Positions 41,864 through 50,467 of a DNA stretch of 64,000 bases are shown here, piece by piece. The first letter of the stretch is position 1, and the number at the start of each line of letters is the position of its first letter. Source of the stretch: Alkalispirochaeta americana (lineage in GTDB: Bacteria > Spirochaetota > Spirochaetia > DSM-27196 > Alkalispirochaetaceae); NCBI RefSeq assembly GCF_900156105.1, contig NZ_FTMS01000004.1:62001-126000 (forward strand). Reading direction: 5' to 3'. The notes beneath the pieces were generated by a model, which worked only from the letters and a program-made list of their open reading frames with translations, was not told the DNA's origin and did no database searches. Made by a program: the position numbers and the translations under genes.

Positions 41864-42751
41864 TCATCGACGTAACAGATGCTGGAGATCCTGGGGGGTA
41901 CCATAGTCGCTGACAAAGCGCTCGATCAGCCGCCGGGCAATGCTGTATGCGTCGGGGATTTCCGGGGGAATCTCCCCCGGAGCAAACCAGTCTGCCGAGA
42001 CAATCTCATCATCCTGGAGAGAAATTTCTCCTCCGGCGTATTCCGCCGTGAAAGCAGCCATCAAGGCCGTGGGAAACGGCCAGGGTTGGCTTGCCAGGTA
42101 GCGAATATTCTTTATGGCAATGCCGCACTCCTCCTGAACCTCCCGGGCCGCCGCCTGCTCCAGGGTTTCCCCCGCCTCAACAAACCCTGCAAGAACACTG
42201 TGCATCTTTCCCTGATGACGATGAGAATGAGCCAGGAGAAGTTTTCCCTGGCGGACAACCGCCACGATCACGGCAGGAGAAATCCGGGGATAGCTCGTTG
42301 CCCCACAGGCGCTGCACTGCTTTGCCATCTCATCGGGGATCATCTCCATGGGGGCGGCGCAGGTGCCGCAAAAACGGGAGGACCGGTCCCAGTACGCCAG
42401 ATGAAACGCCTGGTTTGCAATGGTGCATTCCTCGGGATACATCGTGTCCGGAGCGTTGCGCCGACTGATCAGAAGAAACCGTTCCCCCTCCTTCGTCCGA
42501 AAGGGCCGATCCACCAGGGGAGCAAGGTGCTGGCGGTCGACGAAAAACCCCTTGCCTCTGACGGGAGAGTTTCCGGGAAAATCCAGAGCTGAAGCAGGAG
42601 AAACGATCCCCAGATCCCGAAGTTGCTCCTCCCGGGGGAGCTCATGACAGGGGTGGCAGGGTTGGTCACGGGACGCTGTCTTCCGTTCCAGAACCAGAAC
42701 ACTCCAGTTATCCGGAAAAATCGCAAGGCGGCGCTCTTCCCGAGAAGTCAC
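41864..42751 (-). CDS. nudC: NADH pyrophosphatase (NudC-type Nudix hydrolase)
   Basis: 295 residues. A central four-Cys zinc ribbon (FCGTCAAPM, then CSACGATSYPR) precedes the Nudix box GFVEAGETLEQAAAREVQEE and, after it, SQPWPFPTALM, the SQPWPFPxS signature of NudC. The family splits NAD(H) to NMN(H) and AMP and removes NAD caps from RNA. Starts at a GTG overlapping the stop of the membrane-protein gene upstream. Confidence 0.92.
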   Translation of the reverse strand: MTSREERRLAIFPDNWSVLVLERKTASRDQPCHPCHELPREEQLRDLGIVSPASALDFPGNSPVRGKGFFVDRQHLAPLVDRPFRTKEGERFLLISRRNAPDTMYPEECTIANQAFHLAYWDRSSRFCGTCAAPMEMIPDEMAKQCSACGATSYPRISPAVIVAVVRQGKLLLAHSHRHQGKMHSVLAGFVEAGETLEQAAAREVQEECGIAIKNIRYLASQPWPFPTALMAAFTAEYAGGEISLQDDEIVSADWFAPGEIPPEIPDAYSIARRLIERFVSDYGTPQDLQHLLRR

Positions 42752-43275
42752 CGGCGAGCCCTCGATTTTGCCGTGACCATGAGAAGCAGAAGTTCAAGAA
42801 TAAAAAAGACCAGGAATACCATCACCAGAGCCGTGTACAGGGGCGGTCCGGGAATAAGCCAGAGACCGGTCAGGTAGAGGCTGCCACCGGCACTCCAGGC
42901 GAGAGCCCAAAAGAGGACAAGAAAAACCGGGTGCTTTACCGAGGCGAGATACCGGTAGGCCACAGACCGACGCACCGCAAGAAGCGTCACAACCCAGGAT
43001 ACTCCCGCAAAGGCCAGAAGCACGCGGGGAACCCCGGGATCCCCAAGATCCCCCCCCCGAAGAATGTAAAGAACCACCAGTGCAACCAGGAACGCAAAGG
43101 CCCCCGTGCTCACCTGGACCATCAAGGCATAGCAATGGCACCAGGGACTGCGCCGGCCATCGTAAAATCCGTGGACAGCACCCAGCCCCAGGGCAAGAAG
43201 GGGAAGGAGAAAAAAAGGAACCAGCGCCCCCAGCCCAAAAGAATCGAGGGTCAAAAAAATAGTATCGACGGTCAT
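42748..43275 (-). CDS. Small integral membrane protein of unknown function
   Basis: 175 residues, about four to five membrane helices (for example FFLLPLLALGLGAVHGFYDG and the final ALVMVFLVFFILELLLLMV). No family recognised. It is the first gene of a pair with nudC (GTGA overlap). The start at 43275 follows a TTGCCT-17-TACAAT promoter ending 13 bases upstream; a longer start at 43317 would overlap that promoter. Confidence 0.65.
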   Translation of the reverse strand: MTVDTIFLTLDSFGLGALVPFFLLPLLALGLGAVHGFYDGRRSPWCHCYALMVQVSTGAFAFLVALVVLYILRGGDLGDPGVPRVLLAFAGVSWVVTLLAVRRSVAYRYLASVKHPVFLVLFWALAWSAGGSLYLTGLWLIPGPPLYTALVMVFLVFFILELLLLMVTAKSRARR

Positions 43276-43288
43276 GACTGTTCCGAGT

Positions 43289-43317
43289 ATTGTAAACGAC
43301 TCTAGGGGGGCAGGCAA
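43289..43317 (-). promoter_or_regulatory. Promoter of the membrane protein-nudC pair
   Basis: TTGCCT (43312-43317), 17-base spacer, TACAAT (43289-43294), with 13 bases to the ATG at 43275 and no Shine-Dalgarno, giving a leader of about 6 bases. Confidence 0.5.
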
Positions 43318-43320
43318 CGG

Positions 43321-44238
43321 ATGAATTCACATATCCTTGGACAAACGGCGGCACTCGCCACAGCGTTTTGCTGGGCAATAACCTGTCTCTCCTTTGAAGC
43401 TGCGGGAAAACGGGTAGGATCCTTGCAAGTCAATCTGCTGCGCCTTGGTTTTGCCCTTCCCATTTTCACGGCCTACCTGATGGTTCGCCAGGGTCAACTC
43501 TTTCCCCGGGACGCAGACTGGCACATCTGGATCTGGCTCTCCTCTTCGGGAATTGTGGGGTTTTTTCTGGGAGATCTTTTTCTCTTTCAAGCCTTTGTCG
43601 ACGTGGGAGCCAGAATGGCCATGCTCATCTACGCCACGGTCCCTCCACTGACAGCGCTTATGGGGTGGCTCATTCTGGGAGAACATCTGGAGCCAGCCCA
43701 GTTTGCCGCCATGGGAATCACCGTAGCAGGAATAATCCTCGTCACCACCGGGAAGCCGTCGGCTCCCCCAAAATCAGCGGCACCGTCAACGCCCATACAC
43801 ATTCACACGGTTCGGGGCATCTGGTTTGCGCTCCTGGGAGCGCTTGGACAGGCCCTTGGGCTCGTTCTCAGCCGGTTTGGTGCCCCCGACTACGATCCCT
43901 TTGCAGCAACCCAGATTCGGGCTCTCGCCGGTTTCCTTTCATTTCTCCTGTTCTTTCTCTGTACCGGCCGAATCCGCCGCGCCCTGGCAAGCTTTCGTGA
44001 CCTTCCAGCCTGCCGCCACATCCTGAGAGGCGCCTTTTTTGGGCCCTTTCTCGGTGTCTCGCTGGGCCTCCTGGCCGCGCAAAAAACCTCCACGGCGATC
44101 GCCTCAACAATTATGGCCACCGTTCCGATCCTGCTCATTCCCATCGCCATCATCGGCTTTCGCCAGACTGTGACGATGAGGGAAACGGCAGGAGCCCTTC
44201 TGGCTGTGGGCGGGGTAGCACTGCTTTTTCTGGGGTAG
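43321..44238 (+). CDS. EamA/DMT-family transporter
   Basis: 305 residues with ten predicted membrane helices in two EamA repeats (first ending near MGWLILGEHLEPAQFAAMGI, second near FRQTVTMRETAGALLAVGGV). Drug/metabolite transporter superfamily members export amino acids, purines or sugars; the substrate is unknown. It is divergent from the preceding membrane-protein gene and convergent with deoD. Confidence 0.82.
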   Translation: MNSHILGQTAALATAFCWAITCLSFEAAGKRVGSLQVNLLRLGFALPIFTAYLMVRQGQLFPRDADWHIWIWLSSSGIVGFFLGDLFLFQAFVDVGARMAMLIYATVPPLTALMGWLILGEHLEPAQFAAMGITVAGIILVTTGKPSAPPKSAAPSTPIHIHTVRGIWFALLGALGQALGLVLSRFGAPDYDPFAATQIRALAGFLSFLLFFLCTGRIRRALASFRDLPACRHILRGAFFGPFLGVSLGLLAAQKTSTAIASTIMATVPILLIPIAIIGFRQTVTMRETAGALLAVGGVALLFLG

Positions 44239-44272
44239 GAACAAGAGCCGGTCAAGGCCCCGCTCCCGGGGG

Positions 44273-45004
44273 TCACTCTGTTTTGGAGGCCTCCGCCTGG
44301 GCCCTGCGGGCAACTTCCAGGGCCACCTCTACCATCTGGTGAAAGCCGGTCTGCCGGTCCTGGGCGCTCAGCTCCTTTTCCTGCACAAGACTGTCGCTCA
44401 CCGTAAGGAGCGCCAGGGCCTCACGTCCATGACGGGCAGCCAGGGTATAGAGCTGGTTAGCCTCCATCTCCACGGCAAGAACACCATGGCGGGCCCAAAC
44501 CTTCCACTGGGAGGGATCATCGTCATAAAAAGTGTCGCTCGAGAGGATGCTTCCCGCATGAAAGGGTATTCCCTCCTCCTCCACCACAGCCAGGGCCTTT
44601 CTCAAAAGATTCCAGCTGGCCGTTGCTGCGTAGTCCATTCCGCCAAATCGACTGCGATTCATGGCAGAATTCGTGGAGGCACTTACTGCAAGAATGAGTT
44701 CCCGCAAGGCTATTTCTGATTGCATCGATCCGCAGGATCCTATCCGAATCAATCGCTGAACCCCGAAAAACCGCATCAACTCCGTAGCGTAGATCGCCAT
44801 GGAGGGCATTCCCATCCCGGATCCCTGGACGGATATCCTCTCCCCCTTCCAGAGCCCGGTAAAACCCAACATTCCCCGCACGTTGTTATACTGGTGAACG
44901 TCGGAAAGCCAGTTCTCTGCGACAAACTGCGCTCTCAAAGGATCTCCCGGCATCAAAACCGTTTCAGCTATTTCTCCCGGTTGTGCCCCTATATGAGTAC
45001 TCAC
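44273..45004 (-). CDS. deoD: Purine-nucleoside phosphorylase, DeoD type
   Basis: 243 residues from a GTG with AAGGAGG 8 bases upstream. Motifs of the hexameric DeoD class: VLMPGDPLRAQFVAENWL, RIGSCGSM for phosphate binding, SSDTFYDDDPSQWK and AVEMEANQLYTLAA. It phosphorolyses purine (deoxy)ribonucleosides for salvage. Its start lies 41 bases inside the 3' end of lplA, in another frame. Confidence 0.93.
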   Translation of the reverse strand: MSTHIGAQPGEIAETVLMPGDPLRAQFVAENWLSDVHQYNNVRGMLGFTGLWKGERISVQGSGMGMPSMAIYATELMRFFGVQRLIRIGSCGSMQSEIALRELILAVSASTNSAMNRSRFGGMDYAATASWNLLRKALAVVEEEGIPFHAGSILSSDTFYDDDPSQWKVWARHGVLAVEMEANQLYTLAARHGREALALLTVSDSLVQEKELSAQDRQTGFHQMVEVALEVARRAQAEASKTE

Positions 45005-46064
45005 GAAAATCTCCTCCTTCTGTTCTATGGTGTACCAAATCTGTGCCTGCAATCCTGCTATTGCTCCGCCCGATACCGCGAAGAACCTCATCGCAGCGCA
45101 TACCCAGGAGCGATTCCTTCCTGAAACGCCGAGGATCGCTGCAGTGTACCATGATATGCCGGATTCTGCCCTCCTCGATAACAAGCTCGGCGGTTCCCTT
45201 TTCCCTGCTGTGTTTCAGCTCTTTTTCCGGTTCCGGCTTTTCCTCTTCCAATGGATCCATCTCGCAGAGGTATTCTTCCAGGTGCGACAGGGGAATTTCC
45301 AGAACGAACTCCGGCGTTGCGCCATAACGCCACTCCCAGGAGAGCATCTTCCTGTAGTAGGCATCAACCTCGGGAAACGCAGCAAGACTGCTCCGGTCAA
45401 GGTACTCCTCCCTGCAGGCTCCCCCGTAAAAGGTGGCGAAGGCCTCCTTCAGCGCCGCTGCCAGGGTATCGTGGGAGATCGTCTTGCAGAGATCCGCCAG
45501 ATTCGCCACAGGAGAGGAAACAGATCTGGACCCCCGGGCCCGGAGGGGCTTCTCCGACGGAAGAAGGTACTCCTGAAGCCGCTCCAGGTCGGCCTTGATC
45601 AAAAGGGTTCCATGATGGAAACACCGCTGACGGGTATGTTTGAAGGCGTTTCCCGAAATTTTCCGCTTCCCCTGATCTGTTGCAACCAGAATATCGTTGC
45701 GGTCCGACCGCTGCACCTGGAGACCGAACCAGGAAAGGGCCTTCAAGACAATCTGAAAGTTATGGTCCTGCTGGTAGGAATCGGCGGGAGAAATAAAGGT
45801 AAAGTTGGTATTTCCCCGATCATGATATACCGTACCGCCCCCGCTCTGGCGACGCACCAGGTGAACCCCGACAGCATCCATAGCGGGGACATTGCACTCC
45901 ACCCAGGGATTCTGGTACCGGCCAATCACCACGGAAGGGTCGTTCCGCCACAGAAAGAGAGTTTGTGTCCCCGGCGGGTTGCTTCGAAAAAGCCAATCCT
46001 CCACGGCCAGATTGAACCAGGGATCCCCCGAGGGTGAATGGAAGACACGCACATCCGGTCTCAT
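44964..46064 (-). CDS. lplA: Lipoate-protein ligase A
   Basis: 366 residues. Signature HLVRRQSGGGTVYHDRGNTN (lipoyl-AMP site) and KRKISGNAFKHTRQRCFHHG are intact, and a C-terminal accessory domain of about 100 residues follows. It attaches scavenged lipoate to carrier domains such as the GcvH encoded at 52063-52446. The last 41 bases also carry the start and ribosome site of deoD. Its ATG is 15 bases from the divergent pth start. Confidence 0.92.
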   Translation of the reverse strand: MRPDVRVFHSPSGDPWFNLAVEDWLFRSNPPGTQTLFLWRNDPSVVIGRYQNPWVECNVPAMDAVGVHLVRRQSGGGTVYHDRGNTNFTFISPADSYQQDHNFQIVLKALSWFGLQVQRSDRNDILVATDQGKRKISGNAFKHTRQRCFHHGTLLIKADLERLQEYLLPSEKPLRARGSRSVSSPVANLADLCKTISHDTLAAALKEAFATFYGGACREEYLDRSSLAAFPEVDAYYRKMLSWEWRYGATPEFVLEIPLSHLEEYLCEMDPLEEEKPEPEKELKHSREKGTAELVIEEGRIRHIMVHCSDPRRFRKESLLGMRCDEVLRGIGRSNSRIAGTDLVHHRTEGGDFREYSYRGTTGRNS

Positions 46065-46066
46065 GG

Positions 46067-46072
46067 TACTCT
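46067..46072 (+). promoter_or_regulatory. -10 element of pth (leaderless type)
   Basis: TGG-TACTCT, an extended -10 form, ends 7 bases before the ATG at 46080. No Shine-Dalgarno; no strong -35. Confidence 0.4.
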
Positions 46073-46079
46073 ACTTACT

Positions 46080-46646
46080 ATGAAGCAGAGATCTCGACAA
46101 CCGTCTTTCCCGAGACTGATCGTATTTCTGGGAAATCCTGGAAACGCCTACACCCGCAGTCGTCATAATTTTGCCTGGATGGTGATGGATTCACTTTTTC
46201 CCGATCAGCAGGGATGGAAGGAAAAGTTTCACGGCCGGTTTCTCCGCCAGGACAACCTGGTTTTTCTGAAACCTCTGGCGTTCATGAACAACAGCGGAAA
46301 AAGCGCAGCAGCGGCGCTTCATTTTTTCGGCTGGCCCCTGGAGGAGCTTCTGGTTGTTCACGATGACCTGGAAACACCCTTTGGAACGGTTCAATGCACT
46401 TTTGGAGGTGGTCATCGAGGCAACAACGGCCTGCGCTCAATCATCACCCTCTGCGGAGGAAATGATTTCTGGCGCTTCCGCCTGGGAATTGGCCGTCCTC
46501 CCGGGGGCAGGAAGCCGGGAGACTGGGTGCTGGAACGGTTTTCCCCCCACGAAGAAGCACTCCTTCCTGAAATCACAACAGAATCAGCCAGGTTCCTCCT
46601 TGAACAGTGCGGGAAACCTCAAGAAAAGAAGCTGGTTTTTGCGTGA
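46080..46646 (+). CDS. pth: Peptidyl-tRNA hydrolase
   Basis: 188 residues from the ATG at 46080. Family motifs: LIVFLGNPGNAYTRSRHNFA (catalytic His and Asn), FLKPLAFMNNSGKSA, VVHDDLETPFGTVQ and GGGHRGNNGLRSI. It recycles peptidyl-tRNA dropped from ribosomes. The C terminus is a little short and ends in KKLVFA. Confidence 0.93.
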   Translation: MKQRSRQPSFPRLIVFLGNPGNAYTRSRHNFAWMVMDSLFPDQQGWKEKFHGRFLRQDNLVFLKPLAFMNNSGKSAAAALHFFGWPLEELLVVHDDLETPFGTVQCTFGGGHRGNNGLRSIITLCGGNDFWRFRLGIGRPPGGRKPGDWVLERFSPHEEALLPEITTESARFLLEQCGKPQEKKLVFA

Positions 46647-46671
46647 CACAAACCGGAAATATGCTATTATT
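46644..46671 (+). promoter_or_regulatory. Promoter of the outer-membrane protein gene
   Basis: GTGACA and TATTAT separated by 16 bases, overlapping the end of pth; a leader of roughly 50 bases would follow. Confidence 0.4.
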
Positions 46672-46725
46672 CGCGAACATTTTAAGATACGTTTTGGAAA
46701 TACATTGAAACCTGACAGGTATACC

Positions 46726-48309
46726 ATGAAGATACATTTTTTTTCCCGCTCCTTTCTCACAGCCCTGGGGCTTCTTTTTCTTGCAGGAGCCCTTCCCGGC
46801 TTGTCGGCAGAGGAGGCAATGCCCCCGGCCGCACCAGAATCAACACAACGGGAATCCCCGGGACCGGAAGATCCAGATCAGGCAACTCCGATAGCTGACC
46901 AGAGGCCCCTGGTAATCCACGATATTTCCTGGACGCTTCAGGGAAGAACCCGGCGCTGGGTTCTGGAACAGCTTCTGGATATAGAAAAGGGTCTCCAGTT
47001 CCCCTCCCTGGAAGCACTTGAGGCGTTCCTCCGGGAACAACAGCAGCTCCTCACCAACCAGAGAGAGCTTCAAAGCAGCTCCGTAACCTACGAGATCCTC
47101 CCCCCCGATTCTCCGGATGACGATGACCCTCTGTCCCCGCAGCGCCTCCACCTGACGGTGGAAACCCAGGACACCTGGAACGTAATCGCCCTTCCCTACG
47201 TTCGCTACGACTCCAACGACGGGCTATTATTGAGCTTCCGCATCAGGGACTACAATTTTTTTGGCACCCTCCAGGATCTTCGCATCGACCTGGATTACGA
47301 GTTTACCGATGACGATGAAAACATCGTAACCCTTTCATCGGAGATCAAACTTCCCTTTCAGGCCTTTCAGCGAGACTGGGCTCTGGTGATGGAGCAGTCT
47401 CTCTCTCTGGAGGAAGACGAGTTCGATCTTGAACTCGGCATCGGTCTGGAATACTACTTCTCCTGGCTCAGACGGGACTGGACCCTGGGATTCATGCAGG
47501 AGTACCGCTATCTCACCGATGACGACGAGGACGATAACGACTACTTTACCAACTCCCTCACCCTGGGAACGGGGATCGATCTTCCCGTAGTCCTTCCCGG
47601 TTTCGGCCAGCTTCGGTACCTTCCCTCGGTGAAGGGTGAGGTAAAATACCGCCCGGGCGGGATCAGCGAGGAACGCAAAGGGACCACGGCGGGCTTTGAA
47701 CACGGCCTGCGAGCGGGCCGGGCAAACTGGGAGGGGAACTACCGCCAGGGCCTGACCCTTTCTCTGGAAAACGAAAACACCTACAACATCACCACCGAGT
47801 CCTGGGAGCAGGAGATCACCACCCGCGTCTCGGGATACCGGGCCTTCCTCCGGGGAGGACGCGACGGGTGGCCCCGGCTGGGAATCAGCGGGAGTCTCTC
47901 TTCGTTTTATCTGATTAATGGTGCCGACGATGACCAGGACGATGCAGCAAAAGATGCCCGGGGCATCCTGAACGACAAGATGAACGGAGACCTGGGAATA
48001 TTTCTCAATCTTGATGTGCTTCTCACGGTCTGGACCCTCAGACCCGTCTTCGAGATGCAGATCGGCCCCTTCTTCGATATCGCTTACGTCCGGGACACCC
48101 GGGGAGATTTCCACGAGTCCTCTTCCTTCGATCGCCACCGCGATATCCAGTATAGCGCCGGCTTCTCGGTGATCGGCTTTCCCCTCTTTGCCCGCAGCCT
48201 CTTTCTCAGGGGAACCTACGGACTGGACCTGGAAGAGATCTACAACGGAACAAGCCCGCTTGACGGGAACGCCCGGGTCATCTTTATCGGGCTGGGACAC
48301 CACTACTGA
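46726..48309 (+). CDS. Predicted outer-membrane beta-barrel with N-terminal POTRA-like segment
   Basis: 527 residues with a signal peptide (FLTALGLLFLAGALPGLSA). Residues 25-60 are Pro/Glu-rich; residues about 65-150 look like a POTRA-type domain (DISWTLQGRTRRWVLEQLLD, then a strand ending TVETQDTWN). About 370 residues of alternating strands follow, ending FIGLGHHY with a terminal aromatic. This layout suggests an Omp85/surface-antigen relative with a single POTRA. Several Asp-rich loops (DDDEDDND) may bind calcium. Function unknown. Confidence 0.65.
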   Translation: MKIHFFSRSFLTALGLLFLAGALPGLSAEEAMPPAAPESTQRESPGPEDPDQATPIADQRPLVIHDISWTLQGRTRRWVLEQLLDIEKGLQFPSLEALEAFLREQQQLLTNQRELQSSSVTYEILPPDSPDDDDPLSPQRLHLTVETQDTWNVIALPYVRYDSNDGLLLSFRIRDYNFFGTLQDLRIDLDYEFTDDDENIVTLSSEIKLPFQAFQRDWALVMEQSLSLEEDEFDLELGIGLEYYFSWLRRDWTLGFMQEYRYLTDDDEDDNDYFTNSLTLGTGIDLPVVLPGFGQLRYLPSVKGEVKYRPGGISEERKGTTAGFEHGLRAGRANWEGNYRQGLTLSLENENTYNITTESWEQEITTRVSGYRAFLRGGRDGWPRLGISGSLSSFYLINGADDDQDDAAKDARGILNDKMNGDLGIFLNLDVLLTVWTLRPVFEMQIGPFFDIAYVRDTRGDFHESSSFDRHRDIQYSAGFSVIGFPLFARSLFLRGTYGLDLEEIYNGTSPLDGNARVIFIGLGHHY

Positions 48310-48317
48310 GAGCAACT

Positions 48318-48344
48318 CCTGCCGGGGCCAGAGGCCGCGGCAGG
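48318..48344. terminator. Hairpin between convergent genes
   Basis: CCTGCC pairs with GGCAGG around a GC-rich loop that itself holds GGCC/GGCC, in the 43-base gap between the outer-membrane protein gene and metF. No U-tract. Confidence 0.4.
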
Positions 48345-48352
48345 ATCACCCC

Positions 48353-49243
48353 CTACAAGCGGTAGCTCTCGAGCCCCAAGTTTCTGCAAATATGGATTGT
48401 GGACCAGGAATTATTCAGCGTATAGAGGTGAACACCGGGCACATCACGGTTCAGAAGATCCGCCACCTGAGCCGTTGCCCAGTGTGTACCCACCCGGTTT
48501 ACCCCCTGATCGTCGTGAGTACGCTCCACCGCCCGAAGGAGCGGAGCGGGAAAACGAGCCCCTGCAGCAAGCTCGGCCATCCGCTGCATCCCTTTTCTGG
48601 TTGTAACGGGCATGATCCCCGGAACAACGGGAAGACTGATCCCGGCTAATTTCAGACGCTCCACGTAATCAAAATAATCCCGATTATCAAAGAAGAGCTG
48701 CGTCACGATATAATCGGCCCCGGCCTCCACCTTCCGGCGCAGATATTCGATCTCCAGAAGACGGTTTGGCGTATCGGGGTGCCCCTCGGGAAATCCTGCA
48801 ACCCCGATAGACGCCTCGGGCATATGATCGCGAATAAAGGAAACCAGCTCGGCGGCGCAGGAGAACTCTGTCTCTCTGCCCGAGGGGATGGTTCCCTCCT
48901 GGGGATCTCCACGAAGGGCCAGGATATTGAAAACCCCCGCCCTTCGGTATTGATCAAGAATACCGGCAATTTCCTTTCGGGAAGACCCAACGCAGGTAAG
49001 ATGAGCAACAACGGTAAGGTTAAATTCGTTTTGTATTCTCGTAACCAATCGATGGGTATATTCCCGTGTGGATCCCCCCGCACCGTAGGTAACACTCACA
49101 TAAGCCGGCTCCAGAGGCAACAGGTCTTCACCTATGCTATGAAAGAGCCTGCTCCACCCCTTTTCAGTCCGGGGAGGGAAAAACTCAAAACTGAAGAGCG
49201 TTTTTCCCCGGCTCAAAAGATCCGATACCCGTTCAATTGCCAT
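48353..49243 (-). CDS. metF: 5,10-methylenetetrahydrofolate reductase
   Basis: 296 residues: FSFEFFPPRTEKGW at the N terminus (catalytic Glu), AHLTCVGSSRKEI, ILALRGDPQEG and EAGADYIVTQLFFDN are all family signatures. It reduces methylene-THF to methyl-THF for methionine synthesis. It follows metK by 14 bases and completes an ahcY-metK-metF methyl-cycle operon; methionine synthase is not in the window. Confidence 0.95.
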   Translation of the reverse strand: MAIERVSDLLSRGKTLFSFEFFPPRTEKGWSRLFHSIGEDLLPLEPAYVSVTYGAGGSTREYTHRLVTRIQNEFNLTVVAHLTCVGSSRKEIAGILDQYRRAGVFNILALRGDPQEGTIPSGRETEFSCAAELVSFIRDHMPEASIGVAGFPEGHPDTPNRLLEIEYLRRKVEAGADYIVTQLFFDNRDYFDYVERLKLAGISLPVVPGIMPVTTRKGMQRMAELAAGARFPAPLLRAVERTHDDQGVNRVGTHWATAQVADLLNRDVPGVHLYTLNNSWSTIHICRNLGLESYRL

Positions 49244-49257
49244 CGCCGGAAGACCCC

Positions 49258-50445
49258 TTACCCCGCCGCCTGCTGAAGGTCTTTCACGCGGTCGGTCTTC
49301 TCCCAGGAAAACTCAGGACGGCCAAAGTGCCCGTAGGCTGCTGTCTTTCCGTACAGCGGCCTCAGCAGATCCAGGGTCGTTATAATCCCCTTGGGGGTAA
49401 GATCGAAGGTCTTTTCCACAGCCTTCTCAATGGTACTCTCGGGAATCGTGGCTGTGCCGAAGGTCTCGACCATAACACTTACCGGAAAGGGAACACCGAT
49501 GGCGTAGGAAAGCTGTACCTCACATCGTTCAGCCAGCCCGGCGGCAACGATATTTTTTGCAACATATCTCGCCATGTAGGCAGCGCTGCGGTCAACTTTG
49601 CTGGGATCCTTCCCGCTGAAGGCCCCCCCGCCGTGGCGCCCCATGCCACCGTAAGTATCAACAATGATCTTTCTTCCCGTAAGCCCCGAATCGCCGTGGG
49701 GACCTCCAATAACAAAGCGCCCCGTGGGGTTCACCAGATAACGGGTCGACTCATCAAGAAGCCCCGTAGGATTCAGAACGGGTTTGATTACCTGCTCCAC
49801 CACGGCCTGGCTAATTTCCTCATGTGATATGTCGGGATCGTGCTGGTGGCTCACCACCACCGTATCTATCCGTTTGGGCGCCATCCCTTCGTACTCAATG
49901 GTAACCTGACTTTTTGAATCGGGTCTCATCCAGGAGATCTGCTTGCTTTTTCGCAATTCCGCAGCCTTCTGAAGAATCTGGTGGGAGAACATAATCGGTG
50001 CCGGCATAAGCTCGGGTGTTTCCTGGCAGGCGTAGCCGAACATCATTCCCTGATCACCGGCGCCTTGCTGCCCCTGGTACTCTTTCAACCCCGATCCGCT
50101 TACTCCCTGGGATATATCGGGGCTTTGGGAATGAATGGCGTTTAAAACGCTCATGGACTCATAATCCAACCCGTAGGAGGGATTGGTGTAGCCAATATCT
50201 TTTGCCACTTCCCGAGCTACCTGTTGAACATCAACGTATGTTGATGTTGTTATCTCCCCCCCCACCAGCACCAGGCCGGTGGTAGTGAAGGTTTCGCAGG
50301 CAACCCGGCTCTCGGGATCATCGGCAAGGCAGGCATCCAGAATTGCATCAGAAATCTGATCGGCCAGCTTGTCCGGGTGCCCCTCGCTCACGGACTCCGA
50401 GGTAAAAAGGTACCGGCGTCCCGCCGATACACCTTGTGCGTTCAT
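49258..50445 (-). CDS. metK: S-adenosylmethionine synthetase
   Basis: 395 residues from the ATG at 50445 (AAGGAG upstream). Signatures: [33 protein letters not shown] and [19 protein letters not shown]. It makes SAM from methionine and ATP. Placed between ahcY and metF. Confidence 0.96.
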   Translation of the reverse strand: MNAQGVSAGRRYLFTSESVSEGHPDKLADQISDAILDACLADDPESRVACETFTTTGLVLVGGEITTSTYVDVQQVAREVAKDIGYTNPSYGLDYESMSVLNAIHSQSPDISQGVSGSGLKEYQGQQGAGDQGMMFGYACQETPELMPAPIMFSHQILQKAAELRKSKQISWMRPDSKSQVTIEYEGMAPKRIDTVVVSHQHDPDISHEEISQAVVEQVIKPVLNPTGLLDESTRYLVNPTGRFVIGGPHGDSGLTGRKIIVDTYGGMGRHGGGAFSGKDPSKVDRSAAYMARYVAKNIVAAGLAERCEVQLSYAIGVPFPVSVMVETFGTATIPESTIEKAVEKTFDLTPKGIITTLDLLRPLYGKTAAYGHFGRPEFSWEKTDRVKDLQQAAG

Positions 50446-50467
50446 ACTTCTTTGCTCCTTCAATACT

